Source: Flavobacterium phragmitis
GTDB taxonomy: Bacteria; Bacteroidota; Bacteroidia; Flavobacteriales; Flavobacteriaceae
Direction of reading: 5' to 3'
Length of the DNA: 64,000 nucleotides
Assembly: GCF_900112575.1 (NCBI RefSeq)
Contig: NZ_FOMH01000009.1
Coordinates: 272,321-336,320 of the forward strand
In this document: piece by piece, positions 42,721 to 51,433 of the stretch
Layout of the letters: each line of letters opens with the position of its first letter
Numbering within the stretch: the first letter of the stretch is position 1
Program-made: the position numbers and the translations under genes
The notes under the pieces: generated by a model
What the model was told of the DNA's origin: nothing
Database searches by the model: none
Seen by the model: only the letters and a program-made list of their open reading frames with translations

Positions 42721-44703
42721 ATGAACAGGACTTTATTACAGGCAATTATTTTTATATTTTTATCAGCAAGCGGATCGGCGCAAGTGCTTCACCTCAAGTC
42801 TCCCGACGGAAAGATTGAGATGGAATTAGAAAACGGAACCAAAATCCGATGGTCTGTAAAACATAAAGATACAGAAGTCGTTGCTCCTTCTGCTATTTCA
42901 CTAACCTTGGGCAGCGGAGAGATATTGGGAGACAATGCTAAAATTGCAAGCACTAAAAAATCGGCTTCCAACACCACTTTCGAAACGCCTGTTTATAAGA
43001 AGAAAACGGTTGTGGACCAATACAATCAGCTGATTGTGGATTTTAAAGGGAATTTTGGTTTGATATTAAGAGCTTATAATGATGGTGTAGCGTATCGTTT
43101 TTTTACAAATAAGAATAAAAAAATTGCCATTGCATCTGAAGAAGCCAGTTTTAACTTCAGCCAAGACCATAAAGCTTTTGTGCCCTATGTCCGCGATTTA
43201 AGAGAAAAAGACATGTACACTTCTGCTTTTGAAGCGCTTTATGATGAAATTCCGCTTTCTAAATTTGTGAAAGACACACTGGCTATTTCTCCGCTTCTTG
43301 TCGATTTGGGAAATGGAAGAAAAGCGGCTATTATCGAGGCTGAACTAAAGGATTATCCGGGCATGTTTTTAACCCGTAATAATGAAATGCAGTATGGACT
43401 GAAGGGAATATTTGCCCATTACCCAAAAAAGGAGCGATTAGGAGGCTATAATAAAATGAACTACATGGTTTCTGAGAGGGAAAACTACATTGCAGAAACA
43501 GACGGCAGCAGAAGTTTTCCCTGGAGGGCAGTCATAATAAGTGAGAACGACAGCGAGCTTTTGAATAATGATATGGTTCAAAAACTTTCTTCGCCTTCAC
43601 AAATTTCCGATATGAGCTGGATAAAGCCCGGTAAAGTTGCTTGGGACTGGTGGAATGATTGGAATATTTCGAAAGTCGATTTTAAGGCAGGAATCAATAC
43701 GCAGACTTATAAATATTATATTGATTTTGCTTCTAAAAACAATATTGAATATGTGGTGATAGACGAGGGATGGAGCGAAGAAACCGATATCTTGAAGATC
43801 TCGCCTGCTATGGACATTAGGGAACTTATCGAATACGGTAAGCAAAAAAATGTCGGAATCATCCTTTGGGCTTCATGGTATGCCATAAATCAGGTTTTGG
43901 ATGATGCTTTTATCAAGTATTCTAAAATGGGAGTGAAAGGCTTTAAAATAGATTTCATAGACCGCGACGATCAAAAAATGGTTAACTCGCTTTATAATAT
44001 TGCCAATAAAGCGGCTTCTTACAAACTTCTTATTGACTATCATGGAATGTATAAGCCAACGGGCATTCAAAGAACCTATCCTAATATCGTGAACTTTGAA
44101 GGCGTTAAAGGATTGGAAAATGCCAAATGGACGCCAAATGATGATATGCCGCATTATGAAGCGAGCATTCCTTTCATAAGAATGCTGGCCGGCCCTATGG
44201 ATTATACACCGGGAGCTATGCGTAATGCAACAAAAGCAGATTTTCGTCCAAGCAATTCCATGCCTATGAGCCAAGGCACAAGATGCCATCAGTTGGGAAT
44301 GTATGTCCTTTATGAAGCGCCACTGCAGATGATGGCAGATAGTCCAACAGCTTATATGAAAGAGCAGGAAAGCACTACATTTATATCTCAGATTCCGACC
44401 ACTTTTGATGAAACTGTTGCGCTGGATGGAAAAGTGAGCCAATATGCTGTCATTGCTAGAAAAAAAGGCAATACATGGTTTATAGGCGGTTTAACCAATT
44501 GGTCGGCTATAGAAATAGAACTCGATTTATCTTTTCTTGAAAAAGGAAGCTTTACAGCAGAAGTTTTTAAAGACGGTTTGAATGCCGAAAAAGATCCTAC
44601 AGATTATAAGCAGGAAATAATTAAAGTGACCAATGCCACTAAGCTAAAAATCCAGATGGCTCCTGGAGGCGGTCTTGCGATTATCATTAACCCAGAAAAG
44701 TAA
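42721..44703 (+). CDS. GH97 glycosidase (second copy), retaining-type motif
   Basis: A 660-residue exported GH97 enzyme. The signal peptide (MNRTLLQAIIFIFLSASGSAQ) fixes the start at 42721, although the frame is open for 42 more codons upstream. The N-terminal sandwich opens VLHLKSPDGKIEMELENG. The barrel starts WIKPGKVAWDWWNDWN, and GFKIDFIDRDDQKMV carries the Asp that acts as nucleophile in retaining GH97 enzymes, while YVVIDEGWSEETDI and IVNFEGVKG contain conserved acidic residues. It differs clearly from the first copy, so the two are paralogues with likely different substrates rather than a recent duplication. Alpha-galactosidase or beta-L-arabinopyranosidase activity is the best guess. 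Confidence 0.87.
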   Translation: MNRTLLQAIIFIFLSASGSAQVLHLKSPDGKIEMELENGTKIRWSVKHKDTEVVAPSAISLTLGSGEILGDNAKIASTKKSASNTTFETPVYKKKTVVDQYNQLIVDFKGNFGLILRAYNDGVAYRFFTNKNKKIAIASEEASFNFSQDHKAFVPYVRDLREKDMYTSAFEALYDEIPLSKFVKDTLAISPLLVDLGNGRKAAIIEAELKDYPGMFLTRNNEMQYGLKGIFAHYPKKERLGGYNKMNYMVSERENYIAETDGSRSFPWRAVIISENDSELLNNDMVQKLSSPSQISDMSWIKPGKVAWDWWNDWNISKVDFKAGINTQTYKYYIDFASKNNIEYVVIDEGWSEETDILKISPAMDIRELIEYGKQKNVGIILWASWYAINQVLDDAFIKYSKMGVKGFKIDFIDRDDQKMVNSLYNIANKAASYKLLIDYHGMYKPTGIQRTYPNIVNFEGVKGLENAKWTPNDDMPHYEASIPFIRMLAGPMDYTPGAMRNATKADFRPSNSMPMSQGTRCHQLGMYVLYEAPLQMMADSPTAYMKEQESTTFISQIPTTFDETVALDGKVSQYAVIARKKGNTWFIGGLTNWSAIEIELDLSFLEKGSFTAEVFKDGLNAEKDPTDYKQEIIKVTNATKLKIQMAPGGGLAIIINPEK

Positions 44704-44790
44704 TTGAAATATCATGGAATGATGCTCTGCTTATTTCAATTAAGGTAAGGATTGTTCGTGGTTTCATAAATAATTAGAAAGTATACTATA

Positions 44791-46995
44791 ATGAAAAAAA
44801 GACATATCACCGTTTTACTCTTACTATATTTTTTCCTCTCATCATTTTTTGGATGGGCGCAATCTGCTCTTTATTTAGATGAAAGCCAGCCAGTAGAAGT
44901 TCGTGTAAAGGATGCCTTATCGCGAATGACGATAGAAGAAAAAGTGGCGCTCTGCCATGCGCAGTCAAAATTCAGCTCGAAAGGAGTTCCTCGTCTGGGC
45001 ATACCAGATGTATGGTCATCAGACGGATCGCACGGAGTGAGCGATGAAAAACTATGGGATGAATGGAACTCGGCACAATGGACCAATGATTCCTGCACTG
45101 CTTTTCCGGCTTTAACCTGCCTGGCGGCAACATTCAACCCAAAGATTGCGAGGCTTTACGGCACATCCATAGGAGAAGAGGCCCGCTACCGAAACAAAAC
45201 CATGCTATTGGGGCCTGGCGTCAATATTTACCGTACGCCGCTTAATGGACGAAATTTCGAATACATGGGCGAAGATCCTTTTTTGGCTTCGCGAATGGTG
45301 GTTCCATACGTGCAGGGCGTGCAGTCTAATGGAGTGGCGGCGTGTGTAAAACATTTCGCCCTGAACAATCAGGAAATTGCCCGTGGCGAAATTAATGTCA
45401 ATGTAAGCGATCGCGCCTTGCATGAGATTTATCTTCCAGCCTTCAAAGCGGCAGTTCAGGAAGGGAATGTATGGTCTATCATGGGAGCATACAACAAAAT
45501 ATGGGGATTGCACTGCTGCCATAACGACATCTTGCTCAACCAAATCCTAAAAAATGACTGGAAATTTGATGGAGTAGTAGTAAGTGATTGGGGAGGTGTC
45601 CACAATACGGATGAAGCGGTCAATGGCGGACTTGATATTGAAATGGGCACTTATACAAACGGATTGACCACGCAAGGCCATTTTCCTTTTTCGAGCTATT
45701 ATTTAGCCGATCCTTTTTTAAAGGGAATTAAATCAGGCAGATACGAAATGTCAAAACTTGACGATAAAGCAGGCCGAATTCTCCGAATGATTTTCCGCAC
45801 CACTATGGGCGCCAATCGTCCTTATGGCCGTTTTGTTTCGCCTGAGCATAGCGATGCAGCCCGAAAAACAGCACAGGAAGGAATCGTACTGCTTAAAAAT
45901 GAGAAACAATTTTTGCCTATTCCCGAAGGCAGATATAAAAAAATTGCTGTGATAGGTGAAAATGCCGTGAAAAGCCTGATCGTCGGCGGAGGTTCTACGT
46001 CATTGAAAGCGGCTTACGAAATTTCTCCTTTACAGGGATTAAAGAATAAATACGGCGAAAGCAATATTCTCTACAGTATGGGATATGCTTCGGGACGACC
46101 GCTTTACGGCGCCGAAGAACCCTCTAGATTAAATCTTGATTCTCTGCAAAACGCAGCGATTGAAACTGCCCGCCAGGCTGATATAGTGCTCTTTGTTGGA
46201 GGGTTGAATAAAAATTATTTTCAGGACTGCGAAAGCGGAGACCGTAGATCATTGAGCCTTCCGTTCGGTCAAGATAAGCTTATTGAAGAAATTCAGAAAG
46301 TGAATCATAACGTTGCGGTTGTTTTATTAAGCGGAAATGCAGTTTTGATGCCTTGGCTTAACAAAACAAAAGCCGTTGTGCAAGGATGGTATCTTGGCTC
46401 GGAAGCGGGAAATGCTTTGGCCGATATTATTTCGGGCGAAGCAAATCCGTCAGGAAAACTTCCTATTTCATTTCCTAGAAAACTGGAAGACGCAGGAGCA
46501 CATGCTTTTGACCAGCTTTGTTATCCGGGTGATGGAAACAATGTCTATTATAAAGAAGATATTTTGGTAGGGTACCGTTGGTACGATACTAAAAAAATCC
46601 CTGTGCTTTTCCCATTCGGATATGGATTGAGCTATACCACATTCCAGTACGGGAAGCCGGCCGTTTCATCAAAAACGATTACAGCTGCCGACTCTTTAGA
46701 GGTGACAGTTTCCATAAAAAACACAGGGAAAGTGGCTGGAAAAGAAGTTGTGCAGCTTTATGTTAGTGACGAAACATCTAGCCTGCCTCGTCCTGTCAAG
46801 GAATTAAAAGGATTTGAAAAAATTTCCCTTGAACCGGGAGAAGAAAAAACGGTGCGTTTTACTTTAACAAAAGAAGATCTTTCTTATTACGACGACATTA
46901 AAAAAGAATGGATTGCAGAACCGGGGAAATTCAAAATCATGATTGGAGCTTCTGCTTCTGATATTAGAGGAACAGTAGATTTTAATTTAAAATAA
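44791..46995 (+). CDS. GH3 beta-glucosidase
   Basis: A 734-residue exported GH3 enzyme (signal peptide ending FFGWAQ). The N-terminal barrel has SDGSHGVSDE, the substrate-binding KHFALNNQE (about 187-195) and the nucleophile Asp266 in VVVSDWGGVH. The alpha/beta sandwich domain follows (IAVIGENAVKSLIVGGGS and LFVGGLNKNYFQDCE region), and the C-terminal fibronectin-III-like domain ends the protein (LSYTTFQYGKP to KELKGFEKISLEPGEEKTV). It should release glucose from the non-reducing end of debranched xyloglucan or cello-oligosaccharides in the periplasm. Beta-xylosidase activity also occurs in GH3, but GH31 and GH43 are present for pentoses. Confidence 0.9.
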   Translation: MKKRHITVLLLLYFFLSSFFGWAQSALYLDESQPVEVRVKDALSRMTIEEKVALCHAQSKFSSKGVPRLGIPDVWSSDGSHGVSDEKLWDEWNSAQWTNDSCTAFPALTCLAATFNPKIARLYGTSIGEEARYRNKTMLLGPGVNIYRTPLNGRNFEYMGEDPFLASRMVVPYVQGVQSNGVAACVKHFALNNQEIARGEINVNVSDRALHEIYLPAFKAAVQEGNVWSIMGAYNKIWGLHCCHNDILLNQILKNDWKFDGVVVSDWGGVHNTDEAVNGGLDIEMGTYTNGLTTQGHFPFSSYYLADPFLKGIKSGRYEMSKLDDKAGRILRMIFRTTMGANRPYGRFVSPEHSDAARKTAQEGIVLLKNEKQFLPIPEGRYKKIAVIGENAVKSLIVGGGSTSLKAAYEISPLQGLKNKYGESNILYSMGYASGRPLYGAEEPSRLNLDSLQNAAIETARQADIVLFVGGLNKNYFQDCESGDRRSLSLPFGQDKLIEEIQKVNHNVAVVLLSGNAVLMPWLNKTKAVVQGWYLGSEAGNALADIISGEANPSGKLPISFPRKLEDAGAHAFDQLCYPGDGNNVYYKEDILVGYRWYDTKKIPVLFPFGYGLSYTTFQYGKPAVSSKTITAADSLEVTVSIKNTGKVAGKEVVQLYVSDETSSLPRPVKELKGFEKISLEPGEEKTVRFTLTKEDLSYYDDIKKEWIAEPGKFKIMIGASASDIRGTVDFNLK

Positions 46996-47016
46996 AGCAT
47001 CGCGATAACTTGAAAT

Positions 47017-48591
47017 ATGAAAAAAATAATTATACTTTTAATCAGTATGTTTGGATTCTGCCATTTTTTGAATGCGCAGGGATACAAAAATCCAGTCATT
47101 TCTGGATTTCATCCCGATCCTAGCGTATGCAGGGTAGGAGACGATTACTATTTGGTCACTTCCAGTTTTGAATACTTTCCGGGAGTTCCTGTTTTTCACA
47201 GTAAAGATTTAATCAATTGGACCAAAATCGGGCATTGCCTTACACGTGCTTCTCAGCTCAAATTAGACAAATGCGCTCCTTCAGCCGGTATCTATGCCCC
47301 TACAATCCGCTATCATGAAGGCCGTTTTTATATGGTCACAACCAACGTATCTGGCGGAGGAAATTTTTATGTGCATACCGATAATCCTGCAGGAGAATGG
47401 TCAGAACCCGTTTTTGTAGATCAGGGCGGTATAGACCCTTCGTTATATTTCGAAGGGGACAAATCTTATTTTGTATCGAATCAGAATGGCATTACTATTT
47501 GCGAAATTGATATTAAAACAGGAAAAAAACTCACCAAAGGACAAACGGTATGGAATGGGACAGGAGGACGTTATCCTGAAGCGCCGCACATCTATAAAAA
47601 AGACGGCTGGTATTATCTGCTTATTTCTGAGGGAGGCACAGAATACGGACATAAAATAACCATATCACGAAGCAGGAACATTTACGGACCCTATGAATCC
47701 AATCCTGCCAACCCGATTTTGACCCATATCAATGAAATTGCTCAAAGCAATCCGATTCAAGGTACAGGGCATGGCGATTTTATTCAGGCGCATGATGGTT
47801 CCTGGTGGATTGTTTTTTTAGGATTTCGTCCGCAAAGTCTTTTGCATCATGTGTTAGGCCGAGAAACCTTTTTGGCCCCTGTAAGATGGGATGCGGATGC
47901 TTGGCCGGTAATAAATGGCAATGGCACGGTTAATATAGATATGAATACGCCTACTTTACCATTACAGACTGTAAAACCTCATGATTTTTCTACGGGTTTT
48001 GATGAAACGAAGCTCGGTGTCGATTGGAATTATCTCAGAAATCCTTTCATGCGGCAATACTCGCTTGCCGAAAAGAAAGGTTCATTGCGATTGAAAGCCA
48101 CTTCGGTATCTTTAGACGATAATGATTCGCCAACTTTTGTAGGACGCAGACAGGAACACATTGATTTTTCCGCTGCTGCTGTGATGTCATTGAATAATGC
48201 AAAAGCAGAAGATGAAGCTGGAATGACAATATTCTATTCGAGTCAGGCGCATTACGACCTTTCTTTGAAAAAAACAGAAAAAGGCAAAAACAGACTAGTA
48301 TTGCGTTATAAAATAGGGGTACTGAACCATATCGCATCTGAATTGGAAATTCCTGCCGATAAAATTTATTTGAAAGTGGAAGGCAATAAGGATTTTTACA
48401 GCTTCTATTATTCTTTGGATGGAAAGGAATTTAAGTTTTTGGATAAAATCAATGTTTGGTATCTAAGCTCTGAGACCAATGGAGGTTTTACAGGCGTGTA
48501 TGTTGGACTGTATGCGTCATCCCAAAATAAGGATACCAAAGCCTTTGCGGATTTTGACAGTTTCACATATAAACCGGGTAAAATGGAATAG
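47017..48591 (+). CDS. GH43 alpha-L-arabinofuranosidase or beta-xylosidase
   Basis: A 524-residue exported enzyme. The five-bladed propeller (residues about 23-320) carries Asp34 in FHPDPS (general base), Asp140 in GGIDPS (pKa modulator) and Glu188 in RYPEAPH (acid). The C-terminal 200 residues form a concanavalin-like beta sandwich (LGVDWNYLRNPFMRQYS and GGFTGVYVGLYAS) that completes the active site in xylosidase/arabinofuranosidase types. Xyloglucan loci of gut Bacteroides encode similar GH43 enzymes acting on arabinofuranosyl side chains, which occur in solanaceous xyloglucan. The next gene starts three bases behind the stop. Confidence 0.9.
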   Translation: MKKIIILLISMFGFCHFLNAQGYKNPVISGFHPDPSVCRVGDDYYLVTSSFEYFPGVPVFHSKDLINWTKIGHCLTRASQLKLDKCAPSAGIYAPTIRYHEGRFYMVTTNVSGGGNFYVHTDNPAGEWSEPVFVDQGGIDPSLYFEGDKSYFVSNQNGITICEIDIKTGKKLTKGQTVWNGTGGRYPEAPHIYKKDGWYYLLISEGGTEYGHKITISRSRNIYGPYESNPANPILTHINEIAQSNPIQGTGHGDFIQAHDGSWWIVFLGFRPQSLLHHVLGRETFLAPVRWDADAWPVINGNGTVNIDMNTPTLPLQTVKPHDFSTGFDETKLGVDWNYLRNPFMRQYSLAEKKGSLRLKATSVSLDDNDSPTFVGRRQEHIDFSAAAVMSLNNAKAEDEAGMTIFYSSQAHYDLSLKKTEKGKNRLVLRYKIGVLNHIASELEIPADKIYLKVEGNKDFYSFYYSLDGKEFKFLDKINVWYLSSETNGGFTGVYVGLYASSQNKDTKAFADFDSFTYKPGKME

Positions 48592-48594
48592 AAA

Positions 48595-50394
48595 ATGGAT
48601 CGACTGCAAAAAATCTGCAAAGCACAGATAATAGCCGTTTTATTGGCAGTTTTTTTAGCCGGCAGGACAAATGCCCAAACAGCAATGGCCAATGACGCAT
48701 CTAGAAACTCAACAAGTTTGAATGGGAAATGGAAAGTGCTGTCTGATCCGGGAGCTGCTGGCGACTGGAAGAAAGTTTGGATAGAGCCAAAACCGCAGAA
48801 GAAAACAGATTTTTTTGAATATTCATTTGACGGTGCGCCAGAATTGAATGTTCCGGGCGATTTCAATTCGCAATTGTGCGAGCTTGCTTTTTATGAAGGT
48901 GCTGTCTGGTACAAAAAAACGGTTACTCTTAAAAAGAAAAATTCAAGACAGTTTCTGTACTTTGGAGCAGTAAATTATAGCGCTGACGTGTATTTTAATG
49001 AAGAAAAACTGGGAAGCCACGAGGGAGGTTTCACTCCGTTCCAATTTGAAATTACAGACAAAATAAAGGATGGAGATAATACCATTATTGTAAAAGCAGA
49101 CAATAGGCGTTTAGAGAACGGAATTCCCGGTTTAGGATATGACTGGCTGAATTATGGAGGAATTACTCGAGAGGTCAAAATTATTGAAACCCCAAAAACA
49201 TACATTGAGGATTATTCCATCCAGCTAGAAAAAGGCAGTCTGGGCAATGTGCTGGGATGGATTCGATTAAACGGAGAGAATTTGACCCAGGAAATTATAG
49301 TTAAAATACCTGAATTAAATATCATTTACCGAACAAAGACCAATAGCAACGGTTATGCAAAGCTTGAATTTTCGTCCAAGTTCAAGCTATGGTCGCCTCA
49401 AAATCCTAAACGATACCATGTAATTGTGGAATGCGACACCGATTCCATTTCAGATGAAATTGGCTTTAGGAGCATTGAAAGTCAAGGAAGTGAAATTCTG
49501 CTTAATAAAAAAACTATTTTCATTAAGGCCATAAACATTCATGAAGAAAATCCGATGAAAAAATCTAGAGCATTTTCATTGGATGATGACAGGCTGTTGC
49601 TGAATTCTGCCAAAGAGCTAGGATGTAATTTAGTGAGATTGGCACACTATCCGCACAATGAAGACATGGTTGAAGAAGCTGAAAAAATGGGTCTGATGGT
49701 GTGGAGCGAACTTCCGATCTATCAGAATATTAAGTTTTCCGACAGTTTGGTTCCCCACAAGATGCGGCATATGCTGCAGGAAATGATTGCTAGAGACAAA
49801 AACCGATGTGCAGTTGTGGTCTGGAGCCTTTCGAACGAAACATATCCCGGCACTCCAAATAGAGATAAAGCGCTTATTGATTTAACAAAAGAATGTAAAG
49901 CGATCGATTCTACACGATTGGTTACCCATGTTATCAATACGCAAGGTTATGCCAATAATGCATTTCATGTTTGGGATCCGCTTTACAACTATTCTGATTT
50001 AGTTGCTCTTAATGAGTATATAGGCTGGTATATTCCTTGGCAAGGAAAACCTTCAGAAGTGAAGTGGAAAATAGATTTTTCTAATAAACCCGTGTTTATT
50101 TCTGAATTTGGAGCAGAGGCATTATATGGAGCCAGAAATGTTCCTGCAGATCAAGCCGCCTACTGGTCTGAAGGATATCAGGAGCAGGTTTATAAAAATC
50201 AGATTGAAATGTTTAACACTGTTCCAAATTTAAGAGGCGTCTGCCCATGGCTGTTGTATGATTACAGATCATTGGGAAGGATGCACCCCGTGTATCAGAA
50301 GGGATATAATAGGAAAGGATTGATCTCTGAAAATGGAGAAAAGAAAAAAGCTTGGCACATTATAAACAACTACTACAAAGAAGATAAAAAATGA
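48595..50394 (+). CDS. GH2 glycosidase, short form (beta-glucuronidase/galactosidase-like)
   Basis: A 599-residue exported GH2 enzyme (signal peptide ending LAGRTNAQ). The jelly roll (FYEGAVWYKKTVTLKK, SADVYFNEEKLGSHEGGFTPF) is followed by a short Ig domain and the barrel. Acid/base Glu is in VVWSLSNETYPGTP and nucleophile Glu in FISEFGAEALYG. The layout is that of beta-glucuronidase-sized GH2 proteins, but the sequence alone does not tell glucuronidase from galactosidase. Beta-linked galacturonic acid occurs on some root-hair and moss xyloglucans, so uronidase activity would make sense. The stop overlaps the start of the next gene by four bases (ATGA), showing coupling. Confidence 0.82.
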   Translation: MDRLQKICKAQIIAVLLAVFLAGRTNAQTAMANDASRNSTSLNGKWKVLSDPGAAGDWKKVWIEPKPQKKTDFFEYSFDGAPELNVPGDFNSQLCELAFYEGAVWYKKTVTLKKKNSRQFLYFGAVNYSADVYFNEEKLGSHEGGFTPFQFEITDKIKDGDNTIIVKADNRRLENGIPGLGYDWLNYGGITREVKIIETPKTYIEDYSIQLEKGSLGNVLGWIRLNGENLTQEIIVKIPELNIIYRTKTNSNGYAKLEFSSKFKLWSPQNPKRYHVIVECDTDSISDEIGFRSIESQGSEILLNKKTIFIKAINIHEENPMKKSRAFSLDDDRLLLNSAKELGCNLVRLAHYPHNEDMVEEAEKMGLMVWSELPIYQNIKFSDSLVPHKMRHMLQEMIARDKNRCAVVVWSLSNETYPGTPNRDKALIDLTKECKAIDSTRLVTHVINTQGYANNAFHVWDPLYNYSDLVALNEYIGWYIPWQGKPSEVKWKIDFSNKPVFISEFGAEALYGARNVPADQAAYWSEGYQEQVYKNQIEMFNTVPNLRGVCPWLLYDYRSLGRMHPVYQKGYNRKGLISENGEKKKAWHIINNYYKEDKK

Positions 50395-51317
50395 AAAACA
50401 AACCATTTTTAATTGCTATGCTGGCCCTGGCCTGTTGGTCTATAGGACACTCCCAAACAGAGAATGCCGCAGATAAGGAATTAAACCTGCAGCCCATAGT
50501 ATTCAATGCCGACGACAAACCGGCATTTCCGAATCCGCCTGCAGGGTTCAGGGACAGGCATGCGGAACTGGCTTCGGGAAAACTTACTGTGGTCCAGTAC
50601 AATTCCAAAACATTGGGCACGCGCCGCGAAATGGCAGTCTACACCCCTGCAGGTTATGCAGCTGATAAAAAATACCCGGTGCTTTATCTGCTCCACGGCC
50701 TTAATTCAGATAAAGGGCAATGGACGGATTGGATTCGTGCCCAGGATGTTATAGATAATTTAATCCGTGACGGAAAAATCAAGCCAATGCTGGTGATTTT
50801 TCCCAACTGCAACTCAAGCATCACTGTTGAAAATCCAGCCCCTGACCAAGGGAAGGAGAAAGAAATTGGTTATAAGAGTTATGGAGTATCTTTTGAGAAA
50901 GATCTGCTGGAGGATATCATTCCGTATATTGAATCAAATTATGCCGTATACCGCAATCGAGAGCAGCGAGCTTTAGCAGGTTTGTCTATGGGAGGCGGGC
51001 AATCTTTGAATATTGGCCTTTCCCATATCGATACTTTTGCTTTTATTGGAGGCTTTTCTTCAGCTCCCAATACAAATGAAGTAGGAGGGCTTTCGACTCT
51101 TAAGCTTGTGCCTGACTTAAAAGGGGCAAGAAAAGATCTTAAAGTGTTATGGGTTTCTTGTGGAAGTAAAGACTGGCTTTTCAATGTGAGCCAGCGCATT
51201 CATGGCTGCCTAAAAGCAAATCAAGTGCCTCATGTGTGGCATGTAGATGGCAATGCGCACGATGATATAGAATGGGCGAACAATCTGTATCTTTTCTCGC
51301 AGCATATTTTTAAATAA
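50391..51317 (+). CDS. CE1-type secreted esterase
   Basis: A 308-residue exported serine esterase (signal peptide ending IGHSQ). The fold opens with YNSKTLGTRREMAVYTPAGY and YPVLYLLHGLNSD. The triad is Ser199 in GLSMGG, Asp261 in GSKDWLF and His290 in NAHDDIEW. This is the esterase-D/CE1 pattern shared by acetyl and feruloyl esterases of plant polysaccharide loci. In this operon acetyl removal from xyloglucan is most likely; feruloyl activity would point to pectin or xylan. It is the last gene of the rightward arm and ends at a strong terminator. Confidence 0.85.
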   Translation: MKNKPFLIAMLALACWSIGHSQTENAADKELNLQPIVFNADDKPAFPNPPAGFRDRHAELASGKLTVVQYNSKTLGTRREMAVYTPAGYAADKKYPVLYLLHGLNSDKGQWTDWIRAQDVIDNLIRDGKIKPMLVIFPNCNSSITVENPAPDQGKEKEIGYKSYGVSFEKDLLEDIIPYIESNYAVYRNREQRALAGLSMGGGQSLNIGLSHIDTFAFIGGFSSAPNTNEVGGLSTLKLVPDLKGARKDLKVLWVSCGSKDWLFNVSQRIHGCLKANQVPHVWHVDGNAHDDIEWANNLYLFSQHIFK

Positions 51318-51389
51318 ATATTCTTTTAAGCAGTTTGCAGCCGTTTTTGAAACGCTTTTAGATAAAACGTATATAGAAAATAAAAAAAG

Positions 51390-51420
51390 GCAGCCTTAAT
51401 AGGATTAAAGGCTGCTTTTT
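51390..51420. terminator. Shared terminator of the convergent PUL arms
   Basis: GCAGCC (51390-51395) and GGCTGC (51410-51415) with extra TTAAT/ATTAA pairing form a hairpin, preceded by an A-run and followed by a T-run. It lies between the rightward esterase gene and the leftward sensor gene and can serve both. Confidence 0.85.
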
Positions 51421-51433
51421 TATTGGGTTGTTT